Notes: generated by a model from the letters alone, not told the origin. Numbered from the stretch's first letter, positions 44,310 through 55,456 are shown. The stretch: 64,000 nt of DNA from Bacteroidota bacterium (GCA_021824145.1 JAKALM010000001.1:124001-188000); one strand, 5' to 3'. A program made the numbers and translations.

Positions 44310-45518
44310 ATGGACAAACCTAAAATTTTTGATGTTGCAGTAATTGGCGGGGGGATTATTGGAACTTCCACTGCGTTAAATCTGTTAAAGTTGAAGAAAT
44401 TATCACTTGTTGTTCTTGAATCAGAAAATAAGTTAGCAGCGCATCAAACCGGAAACAACAGCGGAGTAATTCACTCCGGATTATACTACAAACCAGGCTC
44501 TCTGAAAGCAATCAACTGCGTTACCGGCAGAGAAATGATGTACAAGTTTTGCGAAGAAAATAATATAAGGCATGAGCATTGCGGTAAAATTGTTGTTGCC
44601 ACAAGTAAGAATGAAATCCCTGCACTTGATGAACTTGAGCGAAGAGGAAAAGAAAATAAATTACTAGGAATGAAGAGATTATCAAAAGAAGAAATAAAAG
44701 AATATGAACCGCACGCAACAGGCATTGATGGCTTATTTGTTCCAGAAACCGGAATAGTCGATTATACTGAAGTGACCGAAACTTATGGAAAAATTATAGA
44801 GCAGAATGGTGGCGAAATAAAAACAAAAAGTAAATTCATTTCATTTCAGAAAGACGGAACCGATTTAATTCTTGAAACAACAAATGGTGAAGTCCGCACA
44901 AAATTTTTAGTCAATTGCGGCGGATTGCAATCCGACCGTGTTGCCAGAGCTTGCGGTGTTGATCCTAAACTTCAAATTGTTCCCTTCCGCGGTGAATATT
45001 ATAAATTAAAAAAAGAAAAAGAATACCTTGTAAAAAATTTAATTTATCCAGTCCCTGATCCGAACTTTCCATTTCTTGGTGTTCATTTTACGCGAATGAT
45101 TGAAGGCGGAATTGAAGCCGGCCCAAATGCTGTGCTGGCTTTTAAAAGAGAAGGTTATACACATAAAGATTTTTCCTTTGGCGATGTTTCGCAAATGTTT
45201 TTTTATTCAGGTTTCTGGAAGATGGCATCTAAATATTATAAAATGGGAATGGGAGAATTTTATAGATCATTCAGTAAGACGGCGTTTGTAAAAGCTTTGC
45301 AAAAATTAATTCCGGAAATTGGATTTGATGACATTGAACCGGCTGGCGCTGGTGTACGCGCTCAAGCTTTAGAATCAAACGGGAAACTTGTTGATGATTT
45401 TCGAATTGTGGAAGCCGAAAAAATGATTCACGTTTTAAATGCGCCATCGCCTGCGGCAACAGCTTCGCTTAGCATTGGAAAAACGATTGCACATAAAATT
45501 ATGGAAAGATTAATCTAA
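44310..45518 (+). CDS. lhgO: L-2-hydroxyglutarate oxidase
   Basis: 402 residues from the ATG at 44310; a TTG at 44304 is also in frame. FAD enzyme of the DAO fold that oxidises L-2-hydroxyglutarate to 2-oxoglutarate, passing electrons to the quinone pool. FAD-binding VAVIGGGIIGTSTALNL; the family-specific HQTGNNSGVIHSGLYYKPGSLKA; substrate region FRGEYYKL and C-terminal ALESNGKLVDDF. Monocistronic. Glycerol-3-phosphate dehydrogenase-like relatives are possible, but the NNSGVIHSGLYY segment favours LhgO. Confidence 0.92.
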   Translation: MDKPKIFDVAVIGGGIIGTSTALNLLKLKKLSLVVLESENKLAAHQTGNNSGVIHSGLYYKPGSLKAINCVTGREMMYKFCEENNIRHEHCGKIVVATSKNEIPALDELERRGKENKLLGMKRLSKEEIKEYEPHATGIDGLFVPETGIVDYTEVTETYGKIIEQNGGEIKTKSKFISFQKDGTDLILETTNGEVRTKFLVNCGGLQSDRVARACGVDPKLQIVPFRGEYYKLKKEKEYLVKNLIYPVPDPNFPFLGVHFTRMIEGGIEAGPNAVLAFKREGYTHKDFSFGDVSQMFFYSGFWKMASKYYKMGMGEFYRSFSKTAFVKALQKLIPEIGFDDIEPAGAGVRAQALESNGKLVDDFRIVEAEKMIHVLNAPSPAATASLSIGKTIAHKIMERLI

Positions 45519-45687
45519 AAATTTTCATAGCTTCGTTTAGCTTTTACAAGCCTGACAAATGAATGTTTGTATTTTACAAGTCTCCTATCTTACAAATATT
45601 TAATAAAAATTTCTTTATCTTATATTAAATTATTTTGTTTATGTGGCATTAAGCTCTTCAGCTAAATTGAATTAAGGAGTATTATTT

Positions 45688-48531
45688 ATGAGTACATTAA
45701 TAGAGCTGTTAAACTATGGCCAAAGTTATTGGTTAGATAATTTAACAAGAGGAAAAATTAAAAACGGCGAATTGAAAAAACGAGTAGTTAATCAAGGACT
45801 TCGAGGTATCACATCCAATCCCAGCATTTTTAATAAAGCAATTACTGGAAGCACTGATTACGACAGACAAATAAAACAATTAGTCGAACAGAAAAAAGGT
45901 GTTCACGAAATTTATGAAGCATTAACAATAAAAGATGTTCAGGATGCATGCGATATTTTAAGGCCGGTTTATGATTCATCTGAAGGAGTCGATGGATTTA
46001 TCAGCATTGAAGTATCTCCTTATTTGGCGCGTGATACACAAGGAACAATTATTGAGGCAAGACGGTTGTTTAAAGAAGTTAACAGGCCGAATTGTTACAT
46101 AAAAATTCCAGGCACACCAGAAGGAATTCCTGCAATCGAGCAAGTTCTTTACGAAGGAATAAATGTAAACGTTACTTTGCTGTTTTCAGTTCAAAGTTAT
46201 GAAGCAGTAGCTTACGCTTATCTTAATGCACTTGAACGTCGAACTGCAGAGAATAAGCCAATCGATAAACTTCGATCTGTTGCAAGCTTTTTCTTAAGTA
46301 GAATTGATGTGTTGACTGACCAGCTTTTAGGAAATTTAATCATCCCCGGAAATTTCAATGAAACCAAATTACAGCCAGAAAATTATTTTGGAAAAGCTGC
46401 GGTTGCAAGTGCAAAGATTGCTTACCAAAGTTTTAAAAAAATATTTTCAGGTGAAAGATGGGAAAAGTTATTATTAAGCGGGGCAAAAGTTCAACGTCCG
46501 CTTTGGGCAAGCACCAGCACTAAAGATCCGCTGTATGATGATATTAAATATGTTGAACCGTTAATTGGTCCGGAAACTGTGAATACTTTGCCTGATGAAA
46601 CAATTGATGCATTTGCTGATCATGGTAAAATTGAAGCAAACACAATTGAAAAAGATGTGGATGAATCTTACAAAATAATTGAGGATTTAAAAAAACTTGG
46701 GATCGATATTGATTTTGTAACAGCTCAATTATTAAATGAAGCCATTCAGAAATTTATTGAGCCTTATGACAACTTAATGAAAAATATTTCACAGAAACGA
46801 GAAGTTTTTCTTGGTGAAAGAATTGGAAAACTAAAAATTAGTTTTGGTAAATCTAAATCAGAAGTTTCAGCTGCGATGAAATCACTAAACGAAAAACAGT
46901 TTGCCAGAAGATTGTTTGCGAAAGATCCTCATCTTTGGTCTGATGATCCGGAACAGATTAAAGAAATTAGTATTCGGCTTGGATGGCTTGACAGCATGGA
47001 ATATTTTCTCGGAAAATTCGATGAAGTAAATCAGGTTGTAAAGGACGTAAAAGCGGCAAAGTACAAATATGCTGTTTTGCTTGGAATGGGCGGCAGCAGC
47101 TTGTGTCCAGAAGTTTCAAGAGAAACGTTTGGATCGAAGCCTGGTTTTCTTGAACTGCATGTTTTGGATAATACAGATCCTGCTGCGGTTAAAGATGTTG
47201 AATCGAAAATTGATTTAAGAAAAACATTATTTATTGTTTCAAGCAAATCCGGGACAACTTTGGAGACTTCATGCTTCCAACATTACTTTTATGAAGAAAC
47301 AAAAAAGTTAGTTGGAGAATTTGCCGGCGAACATTTTGTTGCAATTACCGATCCAGGAACTTCTTTGATGAAAGAAGCGCAGCAAAATAATTATCGGCAT
47401 GTTTTTGAAAATCCGATTGAATTTGGTGGACGATATTCTGCTTTATCTTTTTTTGGATTAGTACCTATGGCATTGATTGGGATTGACATCAAAAAAATTC
47501 TTGATAACGCTCATCAAATGCAATTGAGCTGCGGGCCATTTGTTCCTGCAGAAGTAAATCCCGGTGCTAGCCTTGGAATATTTTTAGGAATTAATTACAA
47601 GCAAGGAAGAGATAAAATTTCATTTGTTATGTCCAAGTCGATTAGTTCGTTTGGATTGTGGGTAGAACAATTGATCGCAGAAAGCACTGGCAAAATGGGC
47701 AAAGGGCTTCTTCCCGTTGAAAGTAAAAAAATTGGTAATCCTGAAAATTATTCAAACGATAGAGTGTTTGTTCACATTTATACTTCATTTGATGATTCGA
47801 AAGCTGACGAGAAAAAACTTGCTGCTCTTGAAAAAGCAGGACATCCGGTGGTTCGAATTGAAATTAAAGATAAGTTTGCTCTTGGTGCAGAATATTTACG
47901 TTGGGAAATTGCAACCGCAACGGCTGGTGCAGTAATTGGGATTAACGCATTTGATCAACCTAACGTTGCGGAAAGTAAAAAAAATTCGGAAGAACTTTTA
48001 AAAGAATGGAAATCAAAAGGAAACTTTAGCGAAGGAGAATCAATTGTTTCAAAAGATGGAATTTCTATTTTCTGTAATGAATCAGCTAAATGGCTATTTG
48101 AGGGCCATCGAAAATCTGTAAAAGAATTTTTGAATTCATATTTTAAACTAGCAAAAACTGCGGATTATATTTCTTTTTTGGCTTACTTTTTACAAACGCC
48201 AACAAGAAATAAGCTGCTTCAAGATTTAAGAATGAATTTGAGAAATAAATTTAAAGTAGCAACTACACTTGGCTACGGGCCTCGTTATTTACACTCAACA
48301 GGACAGCTTCATAAAGGCGGTGCAAATAATGGAGTATTTATATTGTTTACTTCCGATACAAATGAAGAACTAAGTATTCCCGGAAAAGAATTTGGATTTG
48401 CAACTTTGCAAAGAGCACAAGCTCTTGGCGATTTCGGATCTTTAAATTCACATAATAGACGTGTTGTTAGAGTTCATCTTGGTAATGATGTTGAAAGCGG
48501 ATTGAAAAAAATTTTAGAATATTTGAAGTAA
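45688..48531 (+). CDS. tal-pgi: Bifunctional transaldolase / glucose-6-phosphate isomerase fusion
   Basis: 947 residues. Residues 1-365 are transaldolase: SYWLDNLTRGKI, GLRGITSNPSIFNKAI and the Schiff-base lysine K139 in NCYIKIPGT. Residues about 390-945 are phosphoglucose isomerase: LGMGGSSLCPEV, SSKSGTTLE, and the C-terminal HNRRVVRVHLG region. The fusion joins the non-oxidative pentose phosphate pathway to glycolysis. An AAGGAG site precedes the start. It heads the cluster zwf, UPF0182, HAD, gnd, zwf2. Tal-Pgi fusions are known in several unrelated bacteria, so the fusion is not novel in itself. Confidence 0.95.
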   Translation: MSTLIELLNYGQSYWLDNLTRGKIKNGELKKRVVNQGLRGITSNPSIFNKAITGSTDYDRQIKQLVEQKKGVHEIYEALTIKDVQDACDILRPVYDSSEGVDGFISIEVSPYLARDTQGTIIEARRLFKEVNRPNCYIKIPGTPEGIPAIEQVLYEGINVNVTLLFSVQSYEAVAYAYLNALERRTAENKPIDKLRSVASFFLSRIDVLTDQLLGNLIIPGNFNETKLQPENYFGKAAVASAKIAYQSFKKIFSGERWEKLLLSGAKVQRPLWASTSTKDPLYDDIKYVEPLIGPETVNTLPDETIDAFADHGKIEANTIEKDVDESYKIIEDLKKLGIDIDFVTAQLLNEAIQKFIEPYDNLMKNISQKREVFLGERIGKLKISFGKSKSEVSAAMKSLNEKQFARRLFAKDPHLWSDDPEQIKEISIRLGWLDSMEYFLGKFDEVNQVVKDVKAAKYKYAVLLGMGGSSLCPEVSRETFGSKPGFLELHVLDNTDPAAVKDVESKIDLRKTLFIVSSKSGTTLETSCFQHYFYEETKKLVGEFAGEHFVAITDPGTSLMKEAQQNNYRHVFENPIEFGGRYSALSFFGLVPMALIGIDIKKILDNAHQMQLSCGPFVPAEVNPGASLGIFLGINYKQGRDKISFVMSKSISSFGLWVEQLIAESTGKMGKGLLPVESKKIGNPENYSNDRVFVHIYTSFDDSKADEKKLAALEKAGHPVVRIEIKDKFALGAEYLRWEIATATAGAVIGINAFDQPNVAESKKNSEELLKEWKSKGNFSEGESIVSKDGISIFCNESAKWLFEGHRKSVKEFLNSYFKLAKTADYISFLAYFLQTPTRNKLLQDLRMNLRNKFKVATTLGYGPRYLHSTGQLHKGGANNGVFILFTSDTNEELSIPGKEFGFATLQRAQALGDFGSLNSHNRRVVRVHLGNDVESGLKKILEYLK

Positions 48532-48561
48532 AACTATTTTTCAAGCAAGGAGATGATGAAT

Positions 48562-50088
48562 ATGAGTGAAGAATTCGTTGAAGCAGCAAATTCTGGAATG
48601 TCGAGAGCAGTTCCACCTGAACCTTGTATTGTAGTAATTTTTGGAGTTACAGGAGATTTAACTCATCGAGAATTAATCCCATCTCTTTATGCACTTGGCT
48701 GTAAAAAATTAATGCCAACCCAGTTTGCAATAATCGGATTTGCAAGGCGTGATTGGGATGATAATTATTTTCGTAATGAAATGAAGACTGGAATGAAAAA
48801 AGTTAGCGAATGCGGCGATGTTGAATGGGAACAATTTTCTAAAAGGATGTTTTATGTTAAAGGTGATTTTAACGAAGATGCTTCAGGATCGTATTTAAAA
48901 CTTAGGGAGAAAATAAAAGCAATTCAAAACGAATTTAATATTGATGATAATATTCTTTTTCACCTTGCAACGCCACCCGAAGATTACAGTACAATTATTG
49001 AAAGACTTGGAGAGGTTTCGTTATCAAAAAGTGAAACTGGGTGGCGACGAGTAATTATTGAAAAACCTTTTGGCCGCGATGAAAACTCAGCTCGAAAACT
49101 TGATGAAGATATTCAAAAAGTTTTTTCAGAAGATCAAATCTTTAGGGTTGATCATTATTTAGGAAAAGAAACAGTACAAAATATGCTGGTGTTTCGTTTC
49201 GCTAATCCCGGTTTTGAACCGATTTGGAACAGAAATTATATTGAGAATGTTCAGATTACTGTTGCTGAAAAATTGGGAATCGGTACACGCGGTAATTTCT
49301 ATGAAACGACAGGAATATTAAGAGATATGGTTCAAAATCATTTGCTTCAGCTTTTGTGTATTACTGCAATTGAACCGCCGGTAAATTATGATGCTTCTTT
49401 GCGAAGTGAAACCGTTAAAGTTTTAAATTCAGTTTGCAAAATAGATGTTGAAAATGAATGTATACTTGGCCAATATGATAAAGGATTAATGAACGGAATA
49501 GAAGTTCCAGCATATCGTGATGAAAAAAATGTTACTAAGGATTCGAACACGCCAACATATGCAGCATTTAAAATTATGATTGACAATTGGCGCTGGGCTG
49601 GAGTTCCTTTCTTTTTACGAACCGGTAAAAGATTAAAAAGTAAATTAACTGAAGTAACAATTCAATTTAAGCCGACACCACATTTTATGTTTCCAACTCA
49701 CAATAGGAGCGAGCAGCACAAGAATATTCTTACTTTTCAGTTACAACCAAATGAAGGTATTGTTTATACTTTTATGGCAAAACAACCCGGCGCTGAACTT
49801 CATTTAAAACCTGTTAATTTAAATTTTAGATACGATACTGCGTTTAATATTTCAGAGCCGCCAAGCGCTTACCAATGGCTTTTGTTTGATGCTATGAAAG
49901 GAGACCAAACGTTGTTTCCTCGCGGTGATTGGATTTATAAAGCATGGTCAATCATTGATCCAATTATTAAGAAATGGGAAAGTGAGCCTTGGATAAAATT
50001 ACCAAATTATCCGTCCGGCTCTTGGGGGCCAGAGGCAGCCGATAAATTAATAAATAAAGTAGGTTGTAATTGGAGTATAAAAAATTAA
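48562..50088 (+). CDS. zwf: Glucose-6-phosphate dehydrogenase (copy 1)
   Basis: 508 residues from the ATG at 48562, nine bases after AAGGAG; ATGs at 48553 and 48556 are too close to that site. Oxidises glucose 6-phosphate to 6-phosphogluconolactone, forming NADPH. Dinucleotide loop [15 protein letters not shown]; active-site [13 protein letters not shown] with the catalytic His; IEKPFGRD; lower-domain RTGKRLKSK and LLFDAMKGD. It is 31 bases downstream of tal-pgi. A second zwf at 55457 is clearly a paralogue with similar motif order but different sequence. Confidence 0.96.
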   Translation: MSEEFVEAANSGMSRAVPPEPCIVVIFGVTGDLTHRELIPSLYALGCKKLMPTQFAIIGFARRDWDDNYFRNEMKTGMKKVSECGDVEWEQFSKRMFYVKGDFNEDASGSYLKLREKIKAIQNEFNIDDNILFHLATPPEDYSTIIERLGEVSLSKSETGWRRVIIEKPFGRDENSARKLDEDIQKVFSEDQIFRVDHYLGKETVQNMLVFRFANPGFEPIWNRNYIENVQITVAEKLGIGTRGNFYETTGILRDMVQNHLLQLLCITAIEPPVNYDASLRSETVKVLNSVCKIDVENECILGQYDKGLMNGIEVPAYRDEKNVTKDSNTPTYAAFKIMIDNWRWAGVPFFLRTGKRLKSKLTEVTIQFKPTPHFMFPTHNRSEQHKNILTFQLQPNEGIVYTFMAKQPGAELHLKPVNLNFRYDTAFNISEPPSAYQWLLFDAMKGDQTLFPRGDWIYKAWSIIDPIIKKWESEPWIKLPNYPSGSWGPEAADKLINKVGCNWSIKN

Positions 50089-50361
50089 AAATGAATTTTT
50101 AATTGATAAAATAAAATCGGAACAATTAAATTAATTTAATACAATTATGAAATTGAGCGCAAAAAACAATTAAGTATAAAATCGTTTAACAGTCCAACCA
50201 AATCTTCTTTACTCAAAGAAATCTATAAATAAAAAATAAGTGAGTGAATTAAGTTGATTACTTTAGTAAATTGTTAGCAGCAATTTCTGATTACATTCTT
50301 TAACTGCTGCAAAACTGAAAACAAATTAATGTTGACAAAAATTTTTTAAAGGAATAATTAG

Positions 50362-53154
50362 ATGTATACTTTGCTTTTAATTGTATTACTTGCCTTTGCC
50401 GTCTATTTAATTATGCTTGGTTCAAGGAAGAATCAAAAAAGTAAAATTTATATTGGATTTTTGGTCGCGGTTATTACAATATTATTTTTTTGGTTCATGG
50501 GTTTTTGGGGTGAAGTGCTTTGGTTTGAAAATCTTGGATATGGAAAACGATTTTGGACATTTATTTATTCAAATGGTGAAATTGCAATAGGCAGTGCAAT
50601 TTTTAGTTATATACTTGTTTATTTGTTAATGCTGCCAATTTCCAAAAAACACAAAATAATTCATGCAGCGGCAAAATTAATAGCTGTTATTATTGGCGGC
50701 TCATGGGGAATTTCTAATTGGGATGTGGTTCTGAAATTTTGGCATCAAGTTCCAGATGGAATAATCGATCCAATTTTCAACAAAGATGTGAGTTTTTATC
50801 TTTTCACGTTACCTTTTCTAGATAATTTTTATGAGCTTTTACTTCTTATCAGCTTGTTAGCATTAATTGCATCTTTCATTTCTTCATTCATCCGCTTTAG
50901 GGATAATAATATTGTTTTATATTTTCCTGATGAAGTTGAAGTGAGTATCGATAAATATTATTTTCCAATTTATTTAAGCAGTTCAATCTTTATTTTTATA
51001 CTTGCATTCGGCAGATTTTTAGATAGATATCATTTAATGTATTCAACAACTGGTGTTGTTTCTGGTCCAAGTTGGGTTGATGTAAATATTTATCTGCCAG
51101 CATATGTAATTGTAATTGTTTTTATGATTTTGATTGGACTTGGAATAATAATTCCATCTTTAAGAAAGAGATTCCAAAGTTTTTTATTTAAAAGATTTAG
51201 AATTAATCCAAATCGTTCTCACTTTTTGGTTTTAATTGGCTCGGGTATTTCAATTATTGTTATTTGGTTTTTGGCATTAACTGTAGTTCCAGGATTGTTT
51301 GAGTGGCTAATGGTTCAACCGAATGAAATTACTTTTGAACGGCAGTACATTTCAAATAATATAAAATTTACGAGATACGGCTTTGGTCTTGATAAAGTTA
51401 AAGAAAAAGAATACCCGATGACTGGAGACTTTACGCCGGACGTTGTTAATAACAATCCAAATATTTTTCAGAATATACGGCTTTGGGATTGGCATGCTCT
51501 AGACGCTGTGTATAAACAGTTTCAGGCTATTCGTCTTTATTATGAATTTTCTGATGTTGATGTTGATCGCTACAAAATAGATGGGAAATATAAACAGGTA
51601 ATGGTTTCAGGGCGAGAAATTAATATCAACAATCTTCCAGAACAAAGCCAAACTTTTGTTAATAAACGTTTTCAATATACACATGGATACGGATTAACAA
51701 TGTCTTTAGTAAATGAATTTACTCAACAAGGATTGCCGCATCTTTTAATAAAAGATATACCTCCAGTTAGTGAGTTTCCATCACTTACAGTTAATCAACC
51801 GCAAATATATTATGGAGAATTGACGAACTCTTATGTAGTTGTAAATTCAAAACAAAAAGAATTTGATTATCCAAGCGGAGAAAATAATGTTTATACAAGA
51901 TATGCTGGCAAAGGTGGGGTTCGTATTTCCAATTTCTGGAGAAAATTTTTATTCGGCTGGAAGTTTGACGGAACAAGTTTCTTATTTTCAGATTATCCGA
52001 CAGATCAAAGTCGTATAATGTTTCACCGCCAAATTGAAGAGCGGGTTAAACTGCTTGCACCGTTTCTTCAGTTTGATCAAGATCCTTATATCGTTCTTGC
52101 AAATGGAAAGCTTTATTGGATGATTGACGCTTACACAACCTCGGAATATTTTCCATACAGCCAACCGCTGCCTTCGCATAATGATATAAATTATATCCGG
52201 AATTCAGTTAAAGCAGTTGTAAACGCGTACGATGGATCGGTTAATTTTTATGTAATGGATGACACTGATCCAATAATTAAAACGTGGAGTAAAATTTTCC
52301 CGGATTTATTTAAAACGAAAAATGAAATGCCAAAAGATTTGTTAGCGCATATTAGATATCCAATTGATCTTCTTCAGGTGCAAGGTTCCATTTACGAAAA
52401 ATATCATATGACAGATCCGACTGTATTTTATAATCAAGAAGATCTTTGGGTTAGAGCAACAGAAAAATATTATAGTAATGTTCAGCAAGTACAGCCTTAT
52501 TATATAATGTGGCAGCTGCCTGGATCAAATAAACAACAATTTGTTCTCATGCTTCCTTTCACTCCTAAAAATCGGCAAGTTTTAATAGGATGGATTGCAG
52601 GCATGTGCGATCCGGATAATTACGGCGAGTTAATTGCATATCAATTTCCCAAAAACGAAACCGTGTTAGGTCCGCAGCAAGTTGAAACAAAGATTGATCA
52701 AGACAGCTATCTTTCCGGTCAATTAACTTTATGGGATCAGCGGGGCTCAAATGTAATAAGAGGGAATGTGTTAGCAATACCGGTAAATAATACTCTGTTT
52801 TATGTTGAGCCAATCTATCTTCAAGCAGAAACAGCTGCTTATCCTGAACTTCAGCTTGTAGTGGTTATGCACGGAAATAATATGAGTTATGCAAAATCGT
52901 TTGACCAAGCACTAGATGGATTATTTTCAAAAACTACAAATGCATTATCTTTACAACAAAATCAGGTTACCCAATCAGTTCCAAATGTAAAAAGTAATCT
53001 TCAAGATCAAATAAAAATTGCTAACGATGCCTTCAATAATTATCTGCAATTTATTGGTGATAAGAAATTTTCTGATGCTGCGAAAGAACTTGAAAAGCTT
53101 CAACAAGCACTTCAAAATATGCAAAACGAACAAAGCTCTTCAATTAAAAAATAA
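50362..53154 (+). CDS. UPF0182-family large membrane protein
   Basis: 930 residues, matching UPF0182 (COG1615). About seven transmembrane helices lie in the first 330 residues (the first at 3-20, then 30-48, a third near 75-93, further pairs up to FLVLIGSGISIIVIWFLALTVVPG), followed by a large extracytoplasmic domain with NIRLWDWHALDAVYKQFQAIRLYYEFSDVDVDRY, a conserved UPF0182 segment, and a C-terminal helical tail (ELEKLQQALQNMQNE). Function is unknown across the family. It interrupts the pentose phosphate genes, which is unusual, and has a strong terminator downstream. Confidence 0.92.
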   Translation: MYTLLLIVLLAFAVYLIMLGSRKNQKSKIYIGFLVAVITILFFWFMGFWGEVLWFENLGYGKRFWTFIYSNGEIAIGSAIFSYILVYLLMLPISKKHKIIHAAAKLIAVIIGGSWGISNWDVVLKFWHQVPDGIIDPIFNKDVSFYLFTLPFLDNFYELLLLISLLALIASFISSFIRFRDNNIVLYFPDEVEVSIDKYYFPIYLSSSIFIFILAFGRFLDRYHLMYSTTGVVSGPSWVDVNIYLPAYVIVIVFMILIGLGIIIPSLRKRFQSFLFKRFRINPNRSHFLVLIGSGISIIVIWFLALTVVPGLFEWLMVQPNEITFERQYISNNIKFTRYGFGLDKVKEKEYPMTGDFTPDVVNNNPNIFQNIRLWDWHALDAVYKQFQAIRLYYEFSDVDVDRYKIDGKYKQVMVSGREININNLPEQSQTFVNKRFQYTHGYGLTMSLVNEFTQQGLPHLLIKDIPPVSEFPSLTVNQPQIYYGELTNSYVVVNSKQKEFDYPSGENNVYTRYAGKGGVRISNFWRKFLFGWKFDGTSFLFSDYPTDQSRIMFHRQIEERVKLLAPFLQFDQDPYIVLANGKLYWMIDAYTTSEYFPYSQPLPSHNDINYIRNSVKAVVNAYDGSVNFYVMDDTDPIIKTWSKIFPDLFKTKNEMPKDLLAHIRYPIDLLQVQGSIYEKYHMTDPTVFYNQEDLWVRATEKYYSNVQQVQPYYIMWQLPGSNKQQFVLMLPFTPKNRQVLIGWIAGMCDPDNYGELIAYQFPKNETVLGPQQVETKIDQDSYLSGQLTLWDQRGSNVIRGNVLAIPVNNTLFYVEPIYLQAETAAYPELQLVVVMHGNNMSYAKSFDQALDGLFSKTTNALSLQQNQVTQSVPNVKSNLQDQIKIANDAFNNYLQFIGDKKFSDAAKELEKLQQALQNMQNEQSSSIKK

Positions 53155-53168
53155 TTTTTAACAATTTA

Positions 53169-53212
53169 ATGCCGGATATATTCATTTTGTGATGTATCCG
53201 GCATAATTTAAT
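53169..53212 (+). terminator. Intrinsic terminator of the UPF0182 gene
   Basis: ATGCCGGATA (53169-53178) pairs with TATCCGGCAT (53195-53204), 16-base loop, then AATTTAAT. It begins 14 bases after the stop. Confidence 0.85.
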
Positions 53213-53386
53213 TGATAAAATTTTAGATTAACATAATTGCTTGATCGCCATTATTGATTTCAAGACAAATAAAATATTTGTTAACTAAAATTTTTTAGTT
53301 TTTATTTTTTCAAAATTATTTATTGCGGATAAATAAATTTTCTATTTAAATACTTTTTTCAACATTAAACTATTTCACTAAAAATT

Positions 53387-54010
53387 ATGCATGCTGGAAA
53401 AATTACTACTTTATTTTTGGACATCGGTGGTGTTTTGCTTACTAACGGCTGTTACCGTCAAGCAAGATTAAACGCAATCAAATCGTTCAATCTGGATGCC
53501 GAAGAGATAAATGAGCGCCACCATCTAACATTTGATACTTACGAAGTTGGGAAAATTAGTTTAAAAGAATATTTAACTCGCGTAATATTTTATGAGAAGA
53601 GAAAATTTTCATATGATGATTTTACTTCTTTTATGTTTTCGCAATCAATGCAATTGCCGCATATGTTAGAACACATCCAAGAGTTAAAAAATAAATATAA
53701 ACTAAAAATTACCGCAGTAAGCAACGAAGGGCGTGAACTTACAGAGTATCGAATCAAGGAATTTAAATTATATGAAATATTTGATGCATTTGTAGCATCC
53801 AGCTTTGTGCATTTTAGAAAACCAGATGTAGATATTTATAAAATTGCTTTGGATGTTTCTCAAGTTAAACCAGAGAATGTACTTTATTTAGATGATAGAC
53901 ATATGTTTGTTGAAGTAGCAGAATCAATTGGAATAAATGGAATTCATCATATCGATTTCATCAAAACAAAAAATGAACTTAGTAAATACGGATTTAGTCT
54001 AAACGTATAA
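53387..54010 (+). CDS. HAD-superfamily hydrolase (subfamily IA)
   Basis: 207 residues. Nucleophile motif FLDIGGVLL, with the first Asp conserved and the second position Gly, as in YihX-type members. Motif II TAVSNEGRELT, motif III K in HFRKPDVDIY and motif IV YLDDRHMFVEVA are all present. Likely a small-molecule phosphatase acting on sugar phosphates, in keeping with its place between zwf and gnd, but the substrate is unknown. It is 21 bases upstream of gnd. Confidence 0.9.
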   Translation: MHAGKITTLFLDIGGVLLTNGCYRQARLNAIKSFNLDAEEINERHHLTFDTYEVGKISLKEYLTRVIFYEKRKFSYDDFTSFMFSQSMQLPHMLEHIQELKNKYKLKITAVSNEGRELTEYRIKEFKLYEIFDAFVASSFVHFRKPDVDIYKIALDVSQVKPENVLYLDDRHMFVEVAESIGINGIHHIDFIKTKNELSKYGFSLNV

Positions 54011-54031
54011 TCAAAAGTTTGGAGATTAAAA

Positions 54032-55447
54032 ATGAATTATTCAGAATGCGATATTGGAATGGTTGGGCTCGGAGTAATGGGCCGAAACTTAGTTTTAAAT
54101 TTTGGCGATCATGGTTTTTCAATTGTTGGCTTTGATAAAGATAAATCAAAGGTTGAAGAGCTAAATAAAGAAGCCGGAACAAGAAAAGTTTTTGGAACAA
54201 GTTCACTTGCTGAGTTTATAAAATCTTTAAAAAAGCCAAAAGCAGTAATGATGCTTGTTCCAGCTGGAGCTCCGGTAGATTCTGTAATTGAGGATGTTCT
54301 GCCATATTTAGAGCAGGGAGATTTGATAATTGATGGCGGTAACTCTCATTTTACCGACACTAACAAACGATTCAAAGAATTGTCTGACAAAGGAATTCAT
54401 TTCCTAGGTGTTGGGATATCTGGCGGCGAAAGCGGCGCAAGATTTGGCCCAAGTATGATGCCCGGCGGACCGGAGAAAGCTTATGAGCGAGTTAAATCAA
54501 TCTTTGAAGCTGCAGCCGCTAAATTCAATAACGAAAATTGTGTTATTTATTTGGGTCCAGGATCGGCAGGGCATTATGTTAAAATGGTTCACAACGGAAT
54601 TGAATATGGATTGATGCAGATAATTTCTGAAGCTTATGATTTGATGAAACGAGGAATAGGATTAAACAACCAACAGATTCAAGAAATTTTTAGTAGATGG
54701 AATAGAGGTAAACTTCAATCATATTTAATTGAAATTACGGCAGATATTTTTAGTAAGAAAGACCAAGATTCCGATTATCAATTAATTGATAAAATATTAG
54801 ACGAAGCAAAACAAAAGGGAACAGGTAAATGGACTTCAGAAGAAGCGATGGAGATGCAGGTTCCTTTACCAACAATTGATGCTGCAGTTTCGATGCGAGA
54901 TATGTCATCATTTAAATTAGAACGTGAACAATCATCAAAAATTTTATATGGGCCAGATCAGCGAATTGAAACTGACTATGAACCATTTGTTAAGCAGTTA
55001 GAGGATGCAGTGTATTTTGCAATGATTGCTGCGTATTCTCAAGGTATGACTATGCTAAAAGTTGCTTCTAAAGAATATAATTATAATTTGAATTTGAAAA
55101 ATGTTGCTAAAATTTGGCGCGGCGGATGTATTATTCGTGCAAGTTTACTTGAAATTATTAGCAATGCTTATGAAAAAAATCCTAATCTTCCAAATCTTTT
55201 TATCGACGATGTATTATCAAAGGAAATCTTAAATTCGCAGGACGAAATAAGGGCAATAATAAAATCGGCTGTTGAAAGCGGAATACCAGTTCCAGGGCTT
55301 ATGGCATCACTTGCATATTTCGATTCTTACAGAAGTGAATGGCTTCCGGCAAATTTAGTGCAAGCTCAAAGAGATTATTTTGGCGCGCACACTTATGAGA
55401 GGGTTGATGAGAAAGGAACTTTTCACACACAATGGAATCATGTTTAA
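54032..55447 (+). CDS. gnd: 6-phosphogluconate dehydrogenase, decarboxylating
   Basis: 471 residues, full length. Oxidises and decarboxylates 6-phosphogluconate to ribulose 5-phosphate with NADP+. N-terminal GMVGLGVMGRNLVLN; substrate segments DGGNSHFTDT, GVGISGGESGARFGPSMMPGG and the active-site lysine in HYVKMVHNGIEYG; C-terminal AQRDYFGAHTYERVDEKGTFHTQW. Its stop codon overlaps the AAGGAGGT site of the second zwf, so the two are translationally coupled. No gntK or pgl gene is nearby. Confidence 0.97.
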   Translation: MNYSECDIGMVGLGVMGRNLVLNFGDHGFSIVGFDKDKSKVEELNKEAGTRKVFGTSSLAEFIKSLKKPKAVMMLVPAGAPVDSVIEDVLPYLEQGDLIIDGGNSHFTDTNKRFKELSDKGIHFLGVGISGGESGARFGPSMMPGGPEKAYERVKSIFEAAAAKFNNENCVIYLGPGSAGHYVKMVHNGIEYGLMQIISEAYDLMKRGIGLNNQQIQEIFSRWNRGKLQSYLIEITADIFSKKDQDSDYQLIDKILDEAKQKGTGKWTSEEAMEMQVPLPTIDAAVSMRDMSSFKLEREQSSKILYGPDQRIETDYEPFVKQLEDAVYFAMIAAYSQGMTMLKVASKEYNYNLNLKNVAKIWRGGCIIRASLLEIISNAYEKNPNLPNLFIDDVLSKEILNSQDEIRAIIKSAVESGIPVPGLMASLAYFDSYRSEWLPANLVQAQRDYFGAHTYERVDEKGTFHTQWNHV

Positions 55448-55456
55448 GGAGGTAAT

